Below, in pieces: positions 1 to 9,008 of a DNA stretch of 56,053 nt. The position numbers and the translations under genes were made by a program. Under the pieces are notes generated by a model. That model was not told the origin of the DNA and did no database searches. It saw only the letters and a list, made by a program, of their open reading frames with translations. The DNA lies in the NCBI RefSeq assembly GCF_019655335.1, contig NZ_BPFD01000023.1, positions 1 to 56,053 of the forward strand. The letters run 5' to 3'. The DNA is from Shewanella hafniensis (lineage in GTDB: Bacteria; Pseudomonadota; Gammaproteobacteria; Enterobacterales; Shewanellaceae). Every line of letters starts with the position of its first letter. The stretch's first letter is position 1.

Positions 1-83
1 TAAAAGCTAAGTAATTGATATTTAAATTCAGTATTTAACTGAAATTTAAGGTATCTCAGTTAACATAGTCGCGTACAAAGTTA

Positions 84-116
84 GGGTGTTGTCTCTTAGT
101 TCCCGAGACAACACCC
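84..116. terminator. Stem-loop beyond the hypothetical gene
   Basis: A perfect 12-bp inverted repeat (84-95 with 105-116) with a 9-base loop lies directly beyond the stop codon of the minus-strand gene at 121-561. A T-rich stretch follows on the plus strand only, so for the minus-strand gene it is a weak intrinsic terminator or a 3'-end stabilising hairpin. Confidence 0.55.
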
Positions 117-120
117 ATTT

Positions 121-561
121 TTATGCCCATTCATTAATATTCTTACTCGTTTCTGCGTAGTTCTGCATAGTGTTCACTTGCTGTTGTTGGGCAAGCTGAT
201 TGACTGTCATTGTTCTCGCGTCTTCGTTATGGCTTAGGTAATAGGCCGTTGACGTCGAAATTCCTTGGCTCGTTCCTGTCGCTATATTCGTCATATCGGC
301 GATCACTTGATATTTCATCTTCGCGTGTTTCAATTCGACTAAGGTTTCTATGTTATCCCTCAGAGCTGGCATTTCTGCTGGTTTTTCAGCTGATTTTTGC
401 GCATTTGCCGCCAACTGTTTTGCATTGCGAGAAAGCGTTACTGTATCCGTTGATGTTGGGGCGCTGGTTTGAGCGGAATTTTTGGCCAGTGCAAATTCAG
501 CGTTGGAGACATTTTTTTGTGGGCTGACAGACGGGGAATGTCGCAGTGGTTGAATGTGCAT
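121..561 (-). CDS. Hypothetical protein, 146 aa
   Basis: I do not recognise a named family. The N-terminal 60 residues are low-complexity, rich in Ser, Thr, Ala, Gln and Asn, with a DTVTLS segment of the kind seen near the N-termini of some flagellar-associated proteins; that likeness is short and proves nothing. The second half (about residues 65-146) is more ordinary and probably helical, with Gln-rich (QLAQQQQ) and Asn-rich stretches. There is no signal peptide or membrane segment, so it is probably cytoplasmic. It stands alone, ends at a strong stem-loop, and the plus-strand open frames across it have no plausible product. It is probably a real lineage-specific gene of unknown function. 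Confidence 0.6.
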   Translation of the reverse strand: MHIQPLRHSPSVSPQKNVSNAEFALAKNSAQTSAPTSTDTVTLSRNAKQLAANAQKSAEKPAEMPALRDNIETLVELKHAKMKYQVIADMTNIATGTSQGISTSTAYYLSHNEDARTMTVNQLAQQQQVNTMQNYAETSKNINEWA

Positions 562-716
562 CGTTTAACTCCAACAGTTAGCTCTAAGTTATACCAATCG
601 TACGGTTTAAAAGCTGGATATGAGCTGAATCATGGAGAAATTTCGGGGGTGCGAATAGTAAGACTCAGTGGAGGGCCTGCGGAGATTTGGTGATGGCGAT
701 GAGCTGCGGTGTGGCA

Positions 717-750
717 ATAAAAAAGCCCGCTTAGGAATCCATTAGCGGGC
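717..750 (-). terminator. Intrinsic terminator of the OsmC-family gene
   Basis: A GC-rich 7-bp stem (725-731 with 744-750), followed on the minus strand by a run of six T, lies 20 bases beyond the stop of the gene at 771-1208. This is a typical rho-independent terminator. Confidence 0.85.
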
Positions 751-770
751 CGTAGATATCAGCACAAATC

Positions 771-1208
771 TTAAAATTTGATATGGATATCTGTCGCTAA
801 ACTATTGGCGATAAAGCAATTTACATGTGCTTTTTCGTGAATTTTCTCAAGGGTTTCTTGGCTGACTTCAACCCCTTCAGCGAAAATGACCTTAGGATTG
901 AGCACCATCTTAGTGACGGCCAACTTGCCCGCGTCGTTTTTACCCAGCTCTGCAGTGGCATTGTCCACATAGGACGTCACCGGTAAGCGCTTAAGATGTG
1001 CAATCGCGAGAAAGGTCAACATATGGCATGAGGATAACGCCGCCAGCAGGCTTTCCTCAGGGTTTACATTCTGCCCATTGCCTTTGTATTCCGGCGCCGA
1101 CGAGGCTTGAATCGTCTGGCCGCTGCCAAATGTAATGCTGTGATCTCGACAAAATTCGCCTTCTTCGGCGGGCGAGGTTTGCCAGTTAACCGTTAAGTTA
1201 AAGCCCAT
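771..1208 (-). CDS. OsmC family peroxiredoxin-like protein
   Basis: A 145-residue protein of the OsmC/Ohr fold. The two family cysteines are visible in SSCHMLTFL (about residue 61) and HVNCFIANS (about residue 130), the pair that reduces organic hydroperoxides in OsmC/Ohr enzymes. The length is normal for the family. A strong ribosome binding site (AGGAGA) precedes the ATG and a rho-independent terminator follows, so it is probably monocistronic. In the family it acts as a cytoplasmic dimer in organic peroxide defence. The sequence resembles the general OsmC group more than true Ohr, so the substrate is uncertain. Confidence 0.9.
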   Translation of the reverse strand: MGFNLTVNWQTSPAEEGEFCRDHSITFGSGQTIQASSAPEYKGNGQNVNPEESLLAALSSCHMLTFLAIAHLKRLPVTSYVDNATAELGKNDAGKLAVTKMVLNPKVIFAEGVEVSQETLEKIHEKAHVNCFIANSLATDIHIKF

Positions 1209-1316
1209 TATTTTCTCCTATCTGAAGGACATCAGGGCACTATAGCCTAGCGGTGCGCACTTAGCCATGACCTGTGGCTCACTGCAGCAGGAAGTTATAG
1301 CTTAGTGCAACGAAAA

Positions 1317-1667
1317 TTATAGCCCAGCGCTCAGTAATAGACTGCTTGTGAGTACGCTACCAGCGACAATACCAATCGGCAAATGGCGCGGACTGTAGCT
1401 TAACGTCAGTATGACCAGCATGGCCGCGAGGGAAATGATCCCCATAAACAAAATGCTCCCGTAGGCCCAGCCTTGATCGCTCGCGCAGGCACTTAAGCTA
1501 AATGCCAGTAATAACCAAGCAAACAAGGTGAGTAAATGGCTTTGCCATTGTGCTGGTGGACGGTTAAACACATCCTTAAAATGGCCAAACTTAGCTAAGG
1601 CGAACAGAGCAAGTGAGAGATAACTCAAGCCTAAGATCCCAAGTACGGGGATAAATTCTGGCATCAT
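1317..1667 (-). CDS. DUF3325 family membrane protein
   Basis: A 116-residue protein with about four hydrophobic segments covering most of its length, matching the small DUF3325 proteins found beside PepSY membrane proteins and siderophore receptors. Its start codon overlaps the stop of the PepSY gene (ATGA at 1664-1667), so the two are translationally coupled. It is the last gene of a three-gene minus-strand operon. The function is unknown; the association suggests an accessory role in ferric-siderophore or heme handling at the inner membrane. Confidence 0.75.
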   Translation of the reverse strand: MMPEFIPVLGILGLSYLSLALFALAKFGHFKDVFNRPPAQWQSHLLTLFAWLLLAFSLSACASDQGWAYGSILFMGIISLAAMLVILTLSYSPRHLPIGIVAGSVLTSSLLLSAGL

Positions 1668-3361
1668 GATTTGGCTTCCTCCAATGAAGACGGCGAGGTA
1701 AGTTCGTTGGCGATGGATGTTTTTGGCTCGCTGCGGCGCGCCTTATTCGCCTTGGCATTTGTCGCATTGGATGCGGGTCTTGCTGGGCGCTTAGCGGGGG
1801 CTTTGGCAATCAAAGTTAATCTTTTACTGGCAAATAGCATAGCGCCGCCAAGTAGAATGGCGAGCACATCAAATCCGACTAAAGGCCATTGATGGGATTG
1901 AATATTATCGATGAGATTGCTCGGCGATGTGAAGGCATTAAGCACGGGCAGTGCACAGCACAAACTGCCTGTGAGTATTAATGCTGCTTGCCACTGGCGA
2001 CGTGAACGGCCAAAGAAAGCCCAGACTCCCATTGCCGCTAACGCGATAAAGAAGCAGTGAACTTCCCATTCGGAGCGGCCTGCAAAACTTGTCGATAGCA
2101 GACGATTTGCGTAAAAGAAGCTCACAGCGCCTAAGGGTAATCCTAAGATAAACATGAAGTTTAACCCTTCGACCAAACGTAAACCCAAACTTGGTTTCTC
2201 GCCTTTATCTATAGTTTTCTGTTGTTTTTGACGTAGACGAATGGCCCACATCAACGTGCCTGTTGCGACCATAGCGCAGCCCAATAAGCCACAGAAAAAG
2301 AACAATATGCGTAATAGGGGGGCGGCAAAACGCGCCGTGTGTAGCGACATCATAGTGTCGTAGGTGGCTGATGCTCCCGAGGCCTCATGTGGGCTAGCAT
2401 ATTTAAGCTCGCCATTAACACCATTAAATATCAAGATGTTGGCCTCATCGGTCACATCTTTACCTGTGTTTTGGTAAAAGGTCACTTGGCTATTTTGATC
2501 GTTAGGATATGACACTATCACTTGCTTAATTGGCGCATCGCCCCAAGCGGTTTGCACCTGCGGCAGTAATTGACTCAGTTGCACCTGTGGCGCGCTAATC
2601 CCCGCGGCTTTCTCGGTTTGTCTAGCGGGATTCAGCTCTTTTAAGAAGGCTTGGTTGTCACCCGAATAGGCGGTATTAACCGTCCATGGGATATAGATAA
2701 GCATTAGGGTAATAAGCCCTGTATAAGTGATCATCAAATGGTAGGGCAGGGCGATGACAGAGCTCACATTGTGCGCGTCTAGCCAAGAGCGGGCGCCCTT
2801 GTCGCGTCTAAAACTGAACAAATCTTTGAAGATCCGTTTGTGGATCACTATGCCACTGATAAGGGCGATCAGCATAAACATAGTGCAAACACCGACGATA
2901 TATCGGGCCGTAATTGCGGACATATAATGCAAGTCAAAGTGCAGACGATAGAAAAAATCGCCGCCGCGACTCTCGCGCACTTCTGCGACCATGCCGCTGC
3001 CATCGGCGAGGGCCACGTGTTCTTCAGTCTTGCCGCGACGTTGACCTTTTTCTGGCGGTAGTTGCCAACTCACACTTTGAAAGGGTTTACGCTCAGTCGG
3101 AAAACCTATCATCCAGCGCTGCGCCGATTCGGGTGAATGCGCAGCAATATAATCTTGGCCTTTATCAAGTTGGTTTGCGAGTGTATCGGCTTGATAGTCT
3201 TGATAAACCCCTTGATGTAATTCGGGTTCGTTCCAGAGGCTGATCTCATGGCGGAAATAGCTCAAACTACCCGCAAAAAAGATCAACAATAACACCCAGC
3301 ACACGAGCAAACCTGCCCAGGTATGTAGCCAAGATAAGGTTCTAAAAAATGTCTCTTTCAT
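1664..3361 (-). CDS. PepSY-associated transmembrane protein (iron-uptake type)
   Basis: A 565-residue inner membrane protein. An N-terminal membrane segment (about residues 12-35) is followed by a large periplasmic region, further membrane segments near 150-175 and 205-230, a second periplasmic region, a segment near 355-375, and a C-terminal group of membrane helices. This matches the PepSY-associated TM family (PiuB-like), whose members are thought to act in ferric-siderophore reduction or iron release. The last 45 residues are a cytoplasmic tail rich in Lys, Ala and Arg. The DUF3649 gene ends 1 base upstream and the DUF3325 gene overlaps the 3' end, making a compact operon. A Fur-box-like palindrome lies upstream, consistent with iron control. 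Confidence 0.85.
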   Translation of the reverse strand: MKETFFRTLSWLHTWAGLLVCWVLLLIFFAGSLSYFRHEISLWNEPELHQGVYQDYQADTLANQLDKGQDYIAAHSPESAQRWMIGFPTERKPFQSVSWQLPPEKGQRRGKTEEHVALADGSGMVAEVRESRGGDFFYRLHFDLHYMSAITARYIVGVCTMFMLIALISGIVIHKRIFKDLFSFRRDKGARSWLDAHNVSSVIALPYHLMITYTGLITLMLIYIPWTVNTAYSGDNQAFLKELNPARQTEKAAGISAPQVQLSQLLPQVQTAWGDAPIKQVIVSYPNDQNSQVTFYQNTGKDVTDEANILIFNGVNGELKYASPHEASGASATYDTMMSLHTARFAAPLLRILFFFCGLLGCAMVATGTLMWAIRLRQKQQKTIDKGEKPSLGLRLVEGLNFMFILGLPLGAVSFFYANRLLSTSFAGRSEWEVHCFFIALAAMGVWAFFGRSRRQWQAALILTGSLCCALPVLNAFTSPSNLIDNIQSHQWPLVGFDVLAILLGGAMLFASKRLTLIAKAPAKRPARPASNATNAKANKARRSEPKTSIANELTSPSSLEEAKS

Positions 3362-3362
3362 C

Positions 3363-3746
3363 TTACTGTCCGCACACCTGAATCAACCCAAAACATAACA
3401 AACTCACTAGGCCTAAATCTCGCCATGCATGCCAAGTTTTACGTACGCAAAAGGCGTAAATAATGGCGATGGCATAAAACAGAAAAGCCAACATATTGGC
3501 CGTTATTGTGCTTTCGAAGCGGGGCATAGGCAGCACGACGGTGAGCAGACAAGCCAAGGTAGCCGCCGCAATATAACCCGCCAGCAGTGCAGCGCTCGCG
3601 CGGGCAAAGACTTTGACGGCAAATTGTGACTGTTCTTGTTTAAACCATCGCGCAATTTGCACACCCCCCCGTGAAATCAGTGAGAAAGAGCGCGTTTGCA
3701 CTGCAGATGATTGCGTTGACGTTTCAAACGCGGGTGTATTAGACAT
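3363..3746 (-). CDS. DUF3649 family membrane protein
   Basis: The first gene of the PepSY operon. I chose the ATG at 3746 (127 residues); an in-frame GTG at 3755 would add three residues but has its purine-rich sequence too close. About 45 polar residues precede three hydrophobic segments. The family is found almost only beside PepSY and TonB-dependent siderophore receptor genes and is often called an iron uptake protein, although its biochemical role is unknown. The gap to the PepSY gene is 1 base. Confidence 0.75.
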   Translation of the reverse strand: MSNTPAFETSTQSSAVQTRSFSLISRGGVQIARWFKQEQSQFAVKVFARASAALLAGYIAAATLACLLTVVLPMPRFESTITANMLAFLFYAIAIIYAFCVRKTWHAWRDLGLVSLLCFGLIQVCGQ

Positions 3747-4176
3747 AAGTGCCACTTCTCATTTCGAGCCAATATGGGTCCGTTATAGCTATCCGTTACG
3801 GTTAATTCTGCAAAGTGTGCTTGAGCTTTTTGGCTTAACGACAAATGCATTTCTATAGCAGTGAATAGCTAACCGCGAGAAGTATAACTTAGTTAATTCA
3901 AATGATAAACGATATCATTTAGATTCGAATGTGAATTTGTGATCTTAAGCTGATCTGCTTTAGCGAGTGTAGGGTGACGAGTTTAACGTATGTAGCGTAA
4001 CGAGCGCCCTGTCACAATTGTTTGTTTTTATTTGTTGATATGTGTTTAGTGGTTACTGCTTGTTTAGCGTTAGGTTAATTTTTGTGCTGCCTATGTGAGC
4101 TTTATCAATTTTGATGTTCTGACGTTTTGGCAGAATGCTCGTTATCTTTTTTACCTAGACCTAACCTGATAACCCT
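3747..4176. other. Divergent intergenic region, PepSY operon / chemoreceptor
   Basis: A 430-base stretch without a gene, separating two divergently transcribed units. It holds the Fur-box-like palindrome at 3901-3919. The rest is AT-rich promoter-type sequence; I see no RNA gene and no convincing small reading frame. Confidence 0.6.
3901..3919. promoter_or_regulatory. Fur-box-like palindrome
   Basis: The sequence AATGATA-AACGA-TATCATT is a perfect 7-bp inverted repeat around a 5-base centre, resembling the GATAAT-type repeats of Fur boxes. It lies about 155 bases upstream of the iron-uptake-type operon on the minus strand. Fur binding is inferred from sequence and gene context only. Confidence 0.45.
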
Positions 4177-5745
4177 ATGCATAAAAACTCTAAGAATGGT
4201 GAAACACACCTGTCAGATAATGCGATTTTACTCTCCACGACGGATTTGAAGGGAAACATCAAATATGTGAATCAGACTTTTTCGCAGATTAGCGAGTTTA
4301 GTGCTGCTGAGTTGCAAGGGAATCCCCATAACATAGTGCGTCATCAAGATATGCCCGCAGCTGCGTTTAAGATCCTTTGGGAGCGAATTAAGCAGGGTAA
4401 ACCTTGGATGGGTATCGTTAAAAATCGCACTAAAAATGGCGGTTATTACTGGGTAAATGCCTATGTCGCACCTGTGTATGAAGACGGTAAAATTCACGAA
4501 TATCAATCTGTTCGCCGTCAAGCGACCCCTGAGCAGATTAAAGCTGCCGAGCGTATTTACAGCGATATAAATCAGGGCAAGCAACCTAAAGCATTGCGCA
4601 AAGATAGGCTAGGTTTCAGTGGTAAGATACTGCTGGCCATGCTGATTTCGATTATGACTACGACAATGATTGCCAGTTATTCTCCCATTGGTGCTGCAAT
4701 TGCGGGGATGACGATAGCGTGCCTAGCATGGTATTTCCTGATGCAGCCGCTGCAAAAACTCGTGTCGATGGCGACTAATATTATTGACGATCCTGTGGCG
4801 ACGGGCGTGTATACCGGCCGCCAAGATGAGATCGGTAAATTAGACCTCGCCCTACGTTTTTTGATCACCGAAATTGGTGGCGTTGTCGGCCGCATGGCGG
4901 ATTCTGCCAGTGAAATCCAATCTCAAAGTGTCAATCTTAAACAAACCATTACCAACACTTGGGAGCACGCCGATAGCCAGAGTGAGCAAACGACGCAGGC
5001 TGCAACAGCGATGGAGCAGATGAGCGCCAGTTTTGCCGAAGTGACGGGCAATATTCACCGCACCGCCTCTGAAATGGTGTCGAGCCACGAGGCGGCTCAA
5101 CGCGGTCATTCACGTTTAGAAACAGTCATAGAGGCGATTCATCAGTTGAGTGTGCAAGTGAGTCACTTTTCCGATGTGGTTCAAACTATTGAAGAAGATA
5201 GCCGTGCAATTCACCAAGTGCTTGAGGTGATACGTGCCATTGCCGATCAAACTAATCTGTTAGCTTTAAATGCGGCAATTGAAGCGGCGCGGGCAGGGGA
5301 CAGTGGCCGCGGTTTTGCCGTGGTGGCCGATGAAGTCAGACAATTATCGAGTCGTACTAGTCAATCTACCTCGCAAATCGAATTAATTGTTAGCCGCTTT
5401 AGGGAAAGTACTCAAAGGGCGACTTCGACTATGATGGCGGGACAAGAGCAGGTTAAACGTTCGGTCGGCTTAGCGCAGGAAGCCAGTGTTGCTTTTGGCG
5501 AGTTGCTTTCATCTATATCAAGGATTAACTCCTTAAGTGATGATAATGCCGCCGCTATGACCCAGCAGACCTCAGTGGCCGCTGAAATCAGTCGTGCTAT
5601 TCATGTGATCAGCGATTTGGCTCAGCAGAGTTTAGAGCAGACGCTCGATGCGGCGGCGCGGGGCGACCAAGTGTCGCGTCTATCGACTAAGACGCATCAT
5701 CTGTCACAACAGTTTTGGCAGCAGAGTGTGCAACGTAAATATTAA
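4177..5745 (+). CDS. Aer-like PAS-domain methyl-accepting chemotaxis protein
   Basis: A 522-residue receptor. The N-terminal PAS domain (about residues 15-125) contains the Aer-type features [19 protein letters not shown] and [10 protein letters not shown]. Two hydrophobic segments (about 150-190) form a membrane hairpin with almost no periplasmic loop, followed by a HAMP-like linker and a long coiled-coil signalling domain with the hairpin tip near residues 355-385 ([19 protein letters not shown]). It therefore probably senses an internal signal, such as redox state or oxygen through FAD, and controls CheA. There is no C-terminal CheR-binding pentapeptide; the protein ends SVQRKY. It is a single-gene transcription unit. 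Confidence 0.93.
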   Translation: MHKNSKNGETHLSDNAILLSTTDLKGNIKYVNQTFSQISEFSAAELQGNPHNIVRHQDMPAAAFKILWERIKQGKPWMGIVKNRTKNGGYYWVNAYVAPVYEDGKIHEYQSVRRQATPEQIKAAERIYSDINQGKQPKALRKDRLGFSGKILLAMLISIMTTTMIASYSPIGAAIAGMTIACLAWYFLMQPLQKLVSMATNIIDDPVATGVYTGRQDEIGKLDLALRFLITEIGGVVGRMADSASEIQSQSVNLKQTITNTWEHADSQSEQTTQAATAMEQMSASFAEVTGNIHRTASEMVSSHEAAQRGHSRLETVIEAIHQLSVQVSHFSDVVQTIEEDSRAIHQVLEVIRAIADQTNLLALNAAIEAARAGDSGRGFAVVADEVRQLSSRTSQSTSQIELIVSRFRESTQRATSTMMAGQEQVKRSVGLAQEASVAFGELLSSISRINSLSDDNAAAMTQQTSVAAEISRAIHVISDLAQQSLEQTLDAAARGDQVSRLSTKTHHLSQQFWQQSVQRKY

Positions 5746-5993
5746 GTGTATTTACTTTAGGTCGCATTGAATTTTGTGATTGATTGACTATCAACGCCTG
5801 TTTATAAATCAATCACTTAATCGCATTTTTCAGACAGTTTTATTTTCAACTTCTTGACGGCTGTCACATTTAGGAGATGCTAATACCTGAGTTGACCGAA
5901 ATATTTGCCAATAACCCTTGTGTTTTATTCTGTATGCCCCAAGCTCTAGTAGTGAAGCGAAAATAAAAGTAATGAAATTAAAAGGGACAACCT

Positions 5994-6350
5994 ATGAAAA
6001 TAAATATTTCTGGTCACCACGTCGATGTTACTGATTCTATTAGAGAAGATGTTAACGAGAAATTTGCTAAGATCGCCACTCATTTTCCCTCTCTGATCGC
6101 ACTGGATATCATTATTGCGAAAGAGCATGGCGAGTATCAGGTTGAAATTCGAACCAATTATGAAGGCAGCCGCATTTCCGCTTCGGGTACCGATGAGGTG
6201 ATGTACCCAGCTATCAAGGCCGCATCGAAAAAATTAGATGCAGCACTTAAGCACCGTAAAGGCCAATTAAAAGCAGATTTACATGAAACCCCGAGCTGCA
6301 CAACGCCAGCCATTGCCCATGAAATTATCCAAGAGATGGAGCTTCGTTAG
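5994..6350 (+). CDS. hpf: Ribosome hibernation promoting factor (HPF/RaiA family)
   Basis: A 118-residue protein of the HPF/YfiA fold, beginning MKINISGHHVDVTDSIRE, which matches the family's first strand and helix. The basic helix AASKKLDAALKHRKGQL (about residues 77-93) is the conserved segment that sits in the mRNA/tRNA channel of the 30S subunit. It lacks the extra C-terminal domain of long HPF, so it is a short form that promotes or protects inactive ribosomes in stationary phase. A purine-rich AAAAGGGAC lies upstream of the ATG and a strong terminator follows. Confidence 0.9.
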   Translation: MKINISGHHVDVTDSIREDVNEKFAKIATHFPSLIALDIIIAKEHGEYQVEIRTNYEGSRISASGTDEVMYPAIKAASKKLDAALKHRKGQLKADLHETPSCTTPAIAHEIIQEMELR

Positions 6351-6384
6351 GTTTTAGTCATTACCCACCGCCTTAGGTGAGCAC

Positions 6385-6410
6385 AAAAAGGGCCTTAACT
6401 GGCCCTTTTT
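6385..6410. terminator. Bidirectional terminator between hpf and the response regulator
   Basis: A perfect 10-bp stem (6385-6394 with 6401-6410) with a 6-base loop, A-rich on one side and T-rich on the other, lies between convergent genes. It can serve both hpf and the two-component operon. Confidence 0.9.
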
Positions 6411-6443
6411 GTTGGCTATGATTTTTTCCAGAATGCTAATGGG

Positions 6444-7094
6444 TTAAATTAACGCCAGTTGTAAGCCCTTGAGTACAGCTTGGGTGCGGTCTCGGCAATC
6501 GAGTTTAGTGAGTATGTTAGAGACATGATTCTTTACTGTGCCCTCCGCTAAAAATACCGCATTGGCGATTTCTTTGTTGGAGAAGCCGCCCGCCATAAAA
6601 CTGAGAATTTCCCGCTCCCGTTCCGACAATAATTCATTTCTAGTTACCCCAACGCTAGGTGCAGCTTTAGGCTCACTCATCTGTTTGAGTACCGAAGGCT
6701 CAATCAAGTAGCCGCCTTTGGCGACAGTTTCGATAGCGTGCAGTAATTTATCGAGTGACACGTCCTTGAGTAAAAAGCCGTTAGCTCCGGCCTGTAAACT
6801 ATTGAGGAATAACTCACTGTCGTCGAAAGTGGTCAACATGATGACAGGTAAACTATTGGCACTATGACGTATCTGTTTGAGCATGGCGATGCCATCAAGG
6901 TTTGGCATGCGAATATCACTGAGCAGCACATCGACAGGATTGCTGGCAAGCTGTTTGAGTGCATCTTGGCCGTCTTCGGCCTGCCATAACACGCGAATGT
7001 TGTCGGAAATGGCGATCAGGCTAGCGATCCCTTGGCGAACCAATTGTTGATCTTCTACTAAGCCGACACTGATGATGTTGTTTTGCATATCCAT
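6444..7094 (-). CDS. NarL/FixJ-type response regulator
   Basis: A 216-residue two-domain regulator. The receiver domain (residues 8-125) has the acidic pair near residue 15, the phosphoacceptor Asp60 in VLLSDIRMPNLDG, the Thr of MLTTFDDSE and the Lys of FLLKDVS. A LuxR-type helix-turn-helix follows (about 155-210, LSEREREILSFMAGGFSNKE). It is the second gene of an operon with the histidine kinase at 7123-8301 (28-base gap) and is presumably phosphorylated by it. The pair is divergent from the DUF2141/carotenoid-oxygenase operon, which makes that operon a candidate target. Confidence 0.92.
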   Translation of the reverse strand: MDMQNNIISVGLVEDQQLVRQGIASLIAISDNIRVLWQAEDGQDALKQLASNPVDVLLSDIRMPNLDGIAMLKQIRHSANSLPVIMLTTFDDSELFLNSLQAGANGFLLKDVSLDKLLHAIETVAKGGYLIEPSVLKQMSEPKAAPSVGVTRNELLSEREREILSFMAGGFSNKEIANAVFLAEGTVKNHVSNILTKLDCRDRTQAVLKGLQLALI

Positions 7095-7122
7095 ATTGAT
7101 TCCAAAGCGTTTTTAATAAAAA

Positions 7123-8301
7123 TTAAGCGAGTGCAGGGAGTGTGAGAGTGAGTTGGCAGCCGGGCGCCGAGTCATTCGCCCTTAGCTGCACCTTGCCATT
7201 AAAGGGCTGCAGTCTTTCCTGCATGCCGCTAAGCCCTGTGCCGAACTGTCCTGTACCGTTTAGCTCTGTGCCGTTTTTAGCTGATACGTTTCGTGCGGTT
7301 CCCCGTGTTAGCCCCATGCCGTTGTCGCTCAGTTGCAATACCAATGCGTTTTGGGAGTCTTCCATGCTTAGTTGCAGTTGATTCGCCTTGCCGTGGCGCA
7401 CGGCGTTGCTGATGCCTTCCTGCAGCACTAACAGTAGTGCCTGAGTCAGTTCGGCTGATTGTAGTGGTTTCATCGTCTTGCAGGTAAGAGTGACGCTGGG
7501 TAAGCGGGTCATCAACGCCTCTAGAGGGGGGACTAAATCCAATCCGACTTGCACTCTTTGCGCCCTGACGACGGCGCGAATACTTTCAAGTAGCTCTTTG
7601 GCTAAGGATTTACTTTGATTAACTTGAGGTTTGAGGTCTTCGGGCGCTTTATGACTCAGTACTTCTAATTGCAGAGAGAGTGCTGTGAGCTGGTGGCCGA
7701 GAATGTCGTGCAAATCGCGGGAGATCCGCAATCTTTCCTGCTGTTCGCTGGCTTGGCTCAGTAGGGCGCGAGTGGCGATGAGCTGTTGGTTTAGTTGTTC
7801 TTGTATCAAGCGTGATTTACGCTCGGAAAGCCTTGCTTGGCTGCTGCTGTAGGCAAAGAGTTGAAAGCCAAGATAAATCAAAATATTGAACACATTGCTT
7901 TGCTCATGCCAATGCCATTGCAGCAGCGCGTAATAAACAAGGTTGGCTAACAGCAGCTGTGAAATGGCTTGGCGGCGATTAAAAAACTCAGGCAATAGTG
8001 ATGCCCAAATAACAAAGAGGATCGGCAGCAATGCATGGTTTGCTGTGAGCAATAAGCTCAACACAATCAACGGCATTGCTAGTGTGGCAAGGCGACGAAA
8101 CCGCATATTGTTATGCGCCACTTTATCGGTAGCGATCAGTATAAATGCCACTAAATACAGCCCATAAAGCGTGGCATTGAGCATGCCTTGCCATGTATGC
8201 AATGCGGTTTGATTTATCCCAACCCAAGCCACTAATGCCCAAGTGAGCACTCCTGCGGCAATTAACATATTTTCTTCTTTCGCTAATCGATTTTCTAGCA
8301 C
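7123..8301 (-). CDS. DesK/NarX-type sensor histidine kinase
   Basis: A 392-residue membrane kinase. The N-terminal half (to about residue 155) has five or six hydrophobic segments and no large periplasmic loop, so the signal is probably sensed in the membrane. A coiled coil leads to a HisKA_3 domain with the phosphoacceptor motif RDLHDILGH (about residues 196-204). The HATPase domain has the N box ISNAVRHG, the G1 box DNGMGL and the G2 box GTGLSGMQER. Between G1 and G2 lies a lid of 21 residues with repeated N-G-T and G-T units, longer than usual for this class. I kept the GTG start, which has AAGGA about 10 bases upstream; an ATG 11 codons later is possible. Confidence 0.9.
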   Translation of the reverse strand: MLENRLAKEENMLIAAGVLTWALVAWVGINQTALHTWQGMLNATLYGLYLVAFILIATDKVAHNNMRFRRLATLAMPLIVLSLLLTANHALLPILFVIWASLLPEFFNRRQAISQLLLANLVYYALLQWHWHEQSNVFNILIYLGFQLFAYSSSQARLSERKSRLIQEQLNQQLIATRALLSQASEQQERLRISRDLHDILGHQLTALSLQLEVLSHKAPEDLKPQVNQSKSLAKELLESIRAVVRAQRVQVGLDLVPPLEALMTRLPSVTLTCKTMKPLQSAELTQALLLVLQEGISNAVRHGKANQLQLSMEDSQNALVLQLSDNGMGLTRGTARNVSAKNGTELNGTGQFGTGLSGMQERLQPFNGKVQLRANDSAPGCQLTLTLPALA

Positions 8302-8484
8302 GAATGACGATTCCTTAATCCAATTCTGCCGACCATTCTAAGGTATCAGCGCCAGATGTCACTATGCCAAAAGTCATCTTGTTAAATTCTTGTTTCATGA
8401 CTTTTGGCACCTGTTTTTAGTCCTGTGATTTTTTAAGCTAACTCCATCGCAGTTACTTATCAGCGCAAATAACAGGAGTAAGAC

Positions 8485-8994
8485 ATGAAACACGTGAATT
8501 TAACGATGACAACAGCCCAGATTCGCCGAGCAAATATGACCAAAAGGACGTTATCAGCGGTTTGGGGCGCAGGCTTAGCTTGTTTGCTCTTGTCTGCAGG
8601 AAGCATGTCTGCAGGCGCCATGTCCACAGACCGCCAGACACATACCCTGACTGTGGATATCGATAATATTCAAGTACAAACCGGCGCCTTAATGGTGGCG
8701 CTCTATGCCAATGCCGAGGATTACGCAGCAGGCCATAATCCTAGCGCGTCTATGATAAAGCCCGTCACTAAGACAGAGCACAGACTGGTATTTAGCGATC
8801 TCGCCGATGGTCAATATGCGGTTAAGGTCTTCCACGATGAAAATGGTAATCACAGCTTAGATACCAATATGTTAGGTGTGCCGAGTGAAGGCTATGGTTT
8901 TAGCAATAACGCCGGCAGTTTCGGGCCTGCGAGCTTTAAAGGCGCCAGCTTTAGTTTGCAGGCCGATGCGCAAATCACTGTACACATTCGTTAA
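8485..8994 (+). CDS. DUF2141 family secreted protein
   Basis: A 169-residue protein with a strong ribosome binding site (CAGGAG) before the ATG. The N-terminus is unusually long: a 17-residue leader precedes a typical signal peptide core (about residues 19-45, LACLLLSAG, then AGAMS), so translation could also begin at Met18. The mature part matches DUF2141, a small all-beta domain, with the family features GALMVALYANAEDY, LADGQYAVKVFHDENGN and GYGFSNNA. The function is unknown and it is probably periplasmic. It is followed after 14 bases by the carotenoid-oxygenase-family gene, so they form one operon. Confidence 0.85.
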   Translation: MKHVNLTMTTAQIRRANMTKRTLSAVWGAGLACLLLSAGSMSAGAMSTDRQTHTLTVDIDNIQVQTGALMVALYANAEDYAAGHNPSASMIKPVTKTEHRLVFSDLADGQYAVKVFHDENGNHSLDTNMLGVPSEGYGFSNNAGSFGPASFKGASFSLQADAQITVHIR

Positions 8995-9008
8995 GGGAGG
9001 GCTGCACC

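Noticed and set aside
469..693. A 74-codon plus-strand open frame overlapping the first gene
   Set aside because: It overlaps the 5' end and upstream region of the 146-residue gene, has no ribosome binding site and no recognisable protein character.
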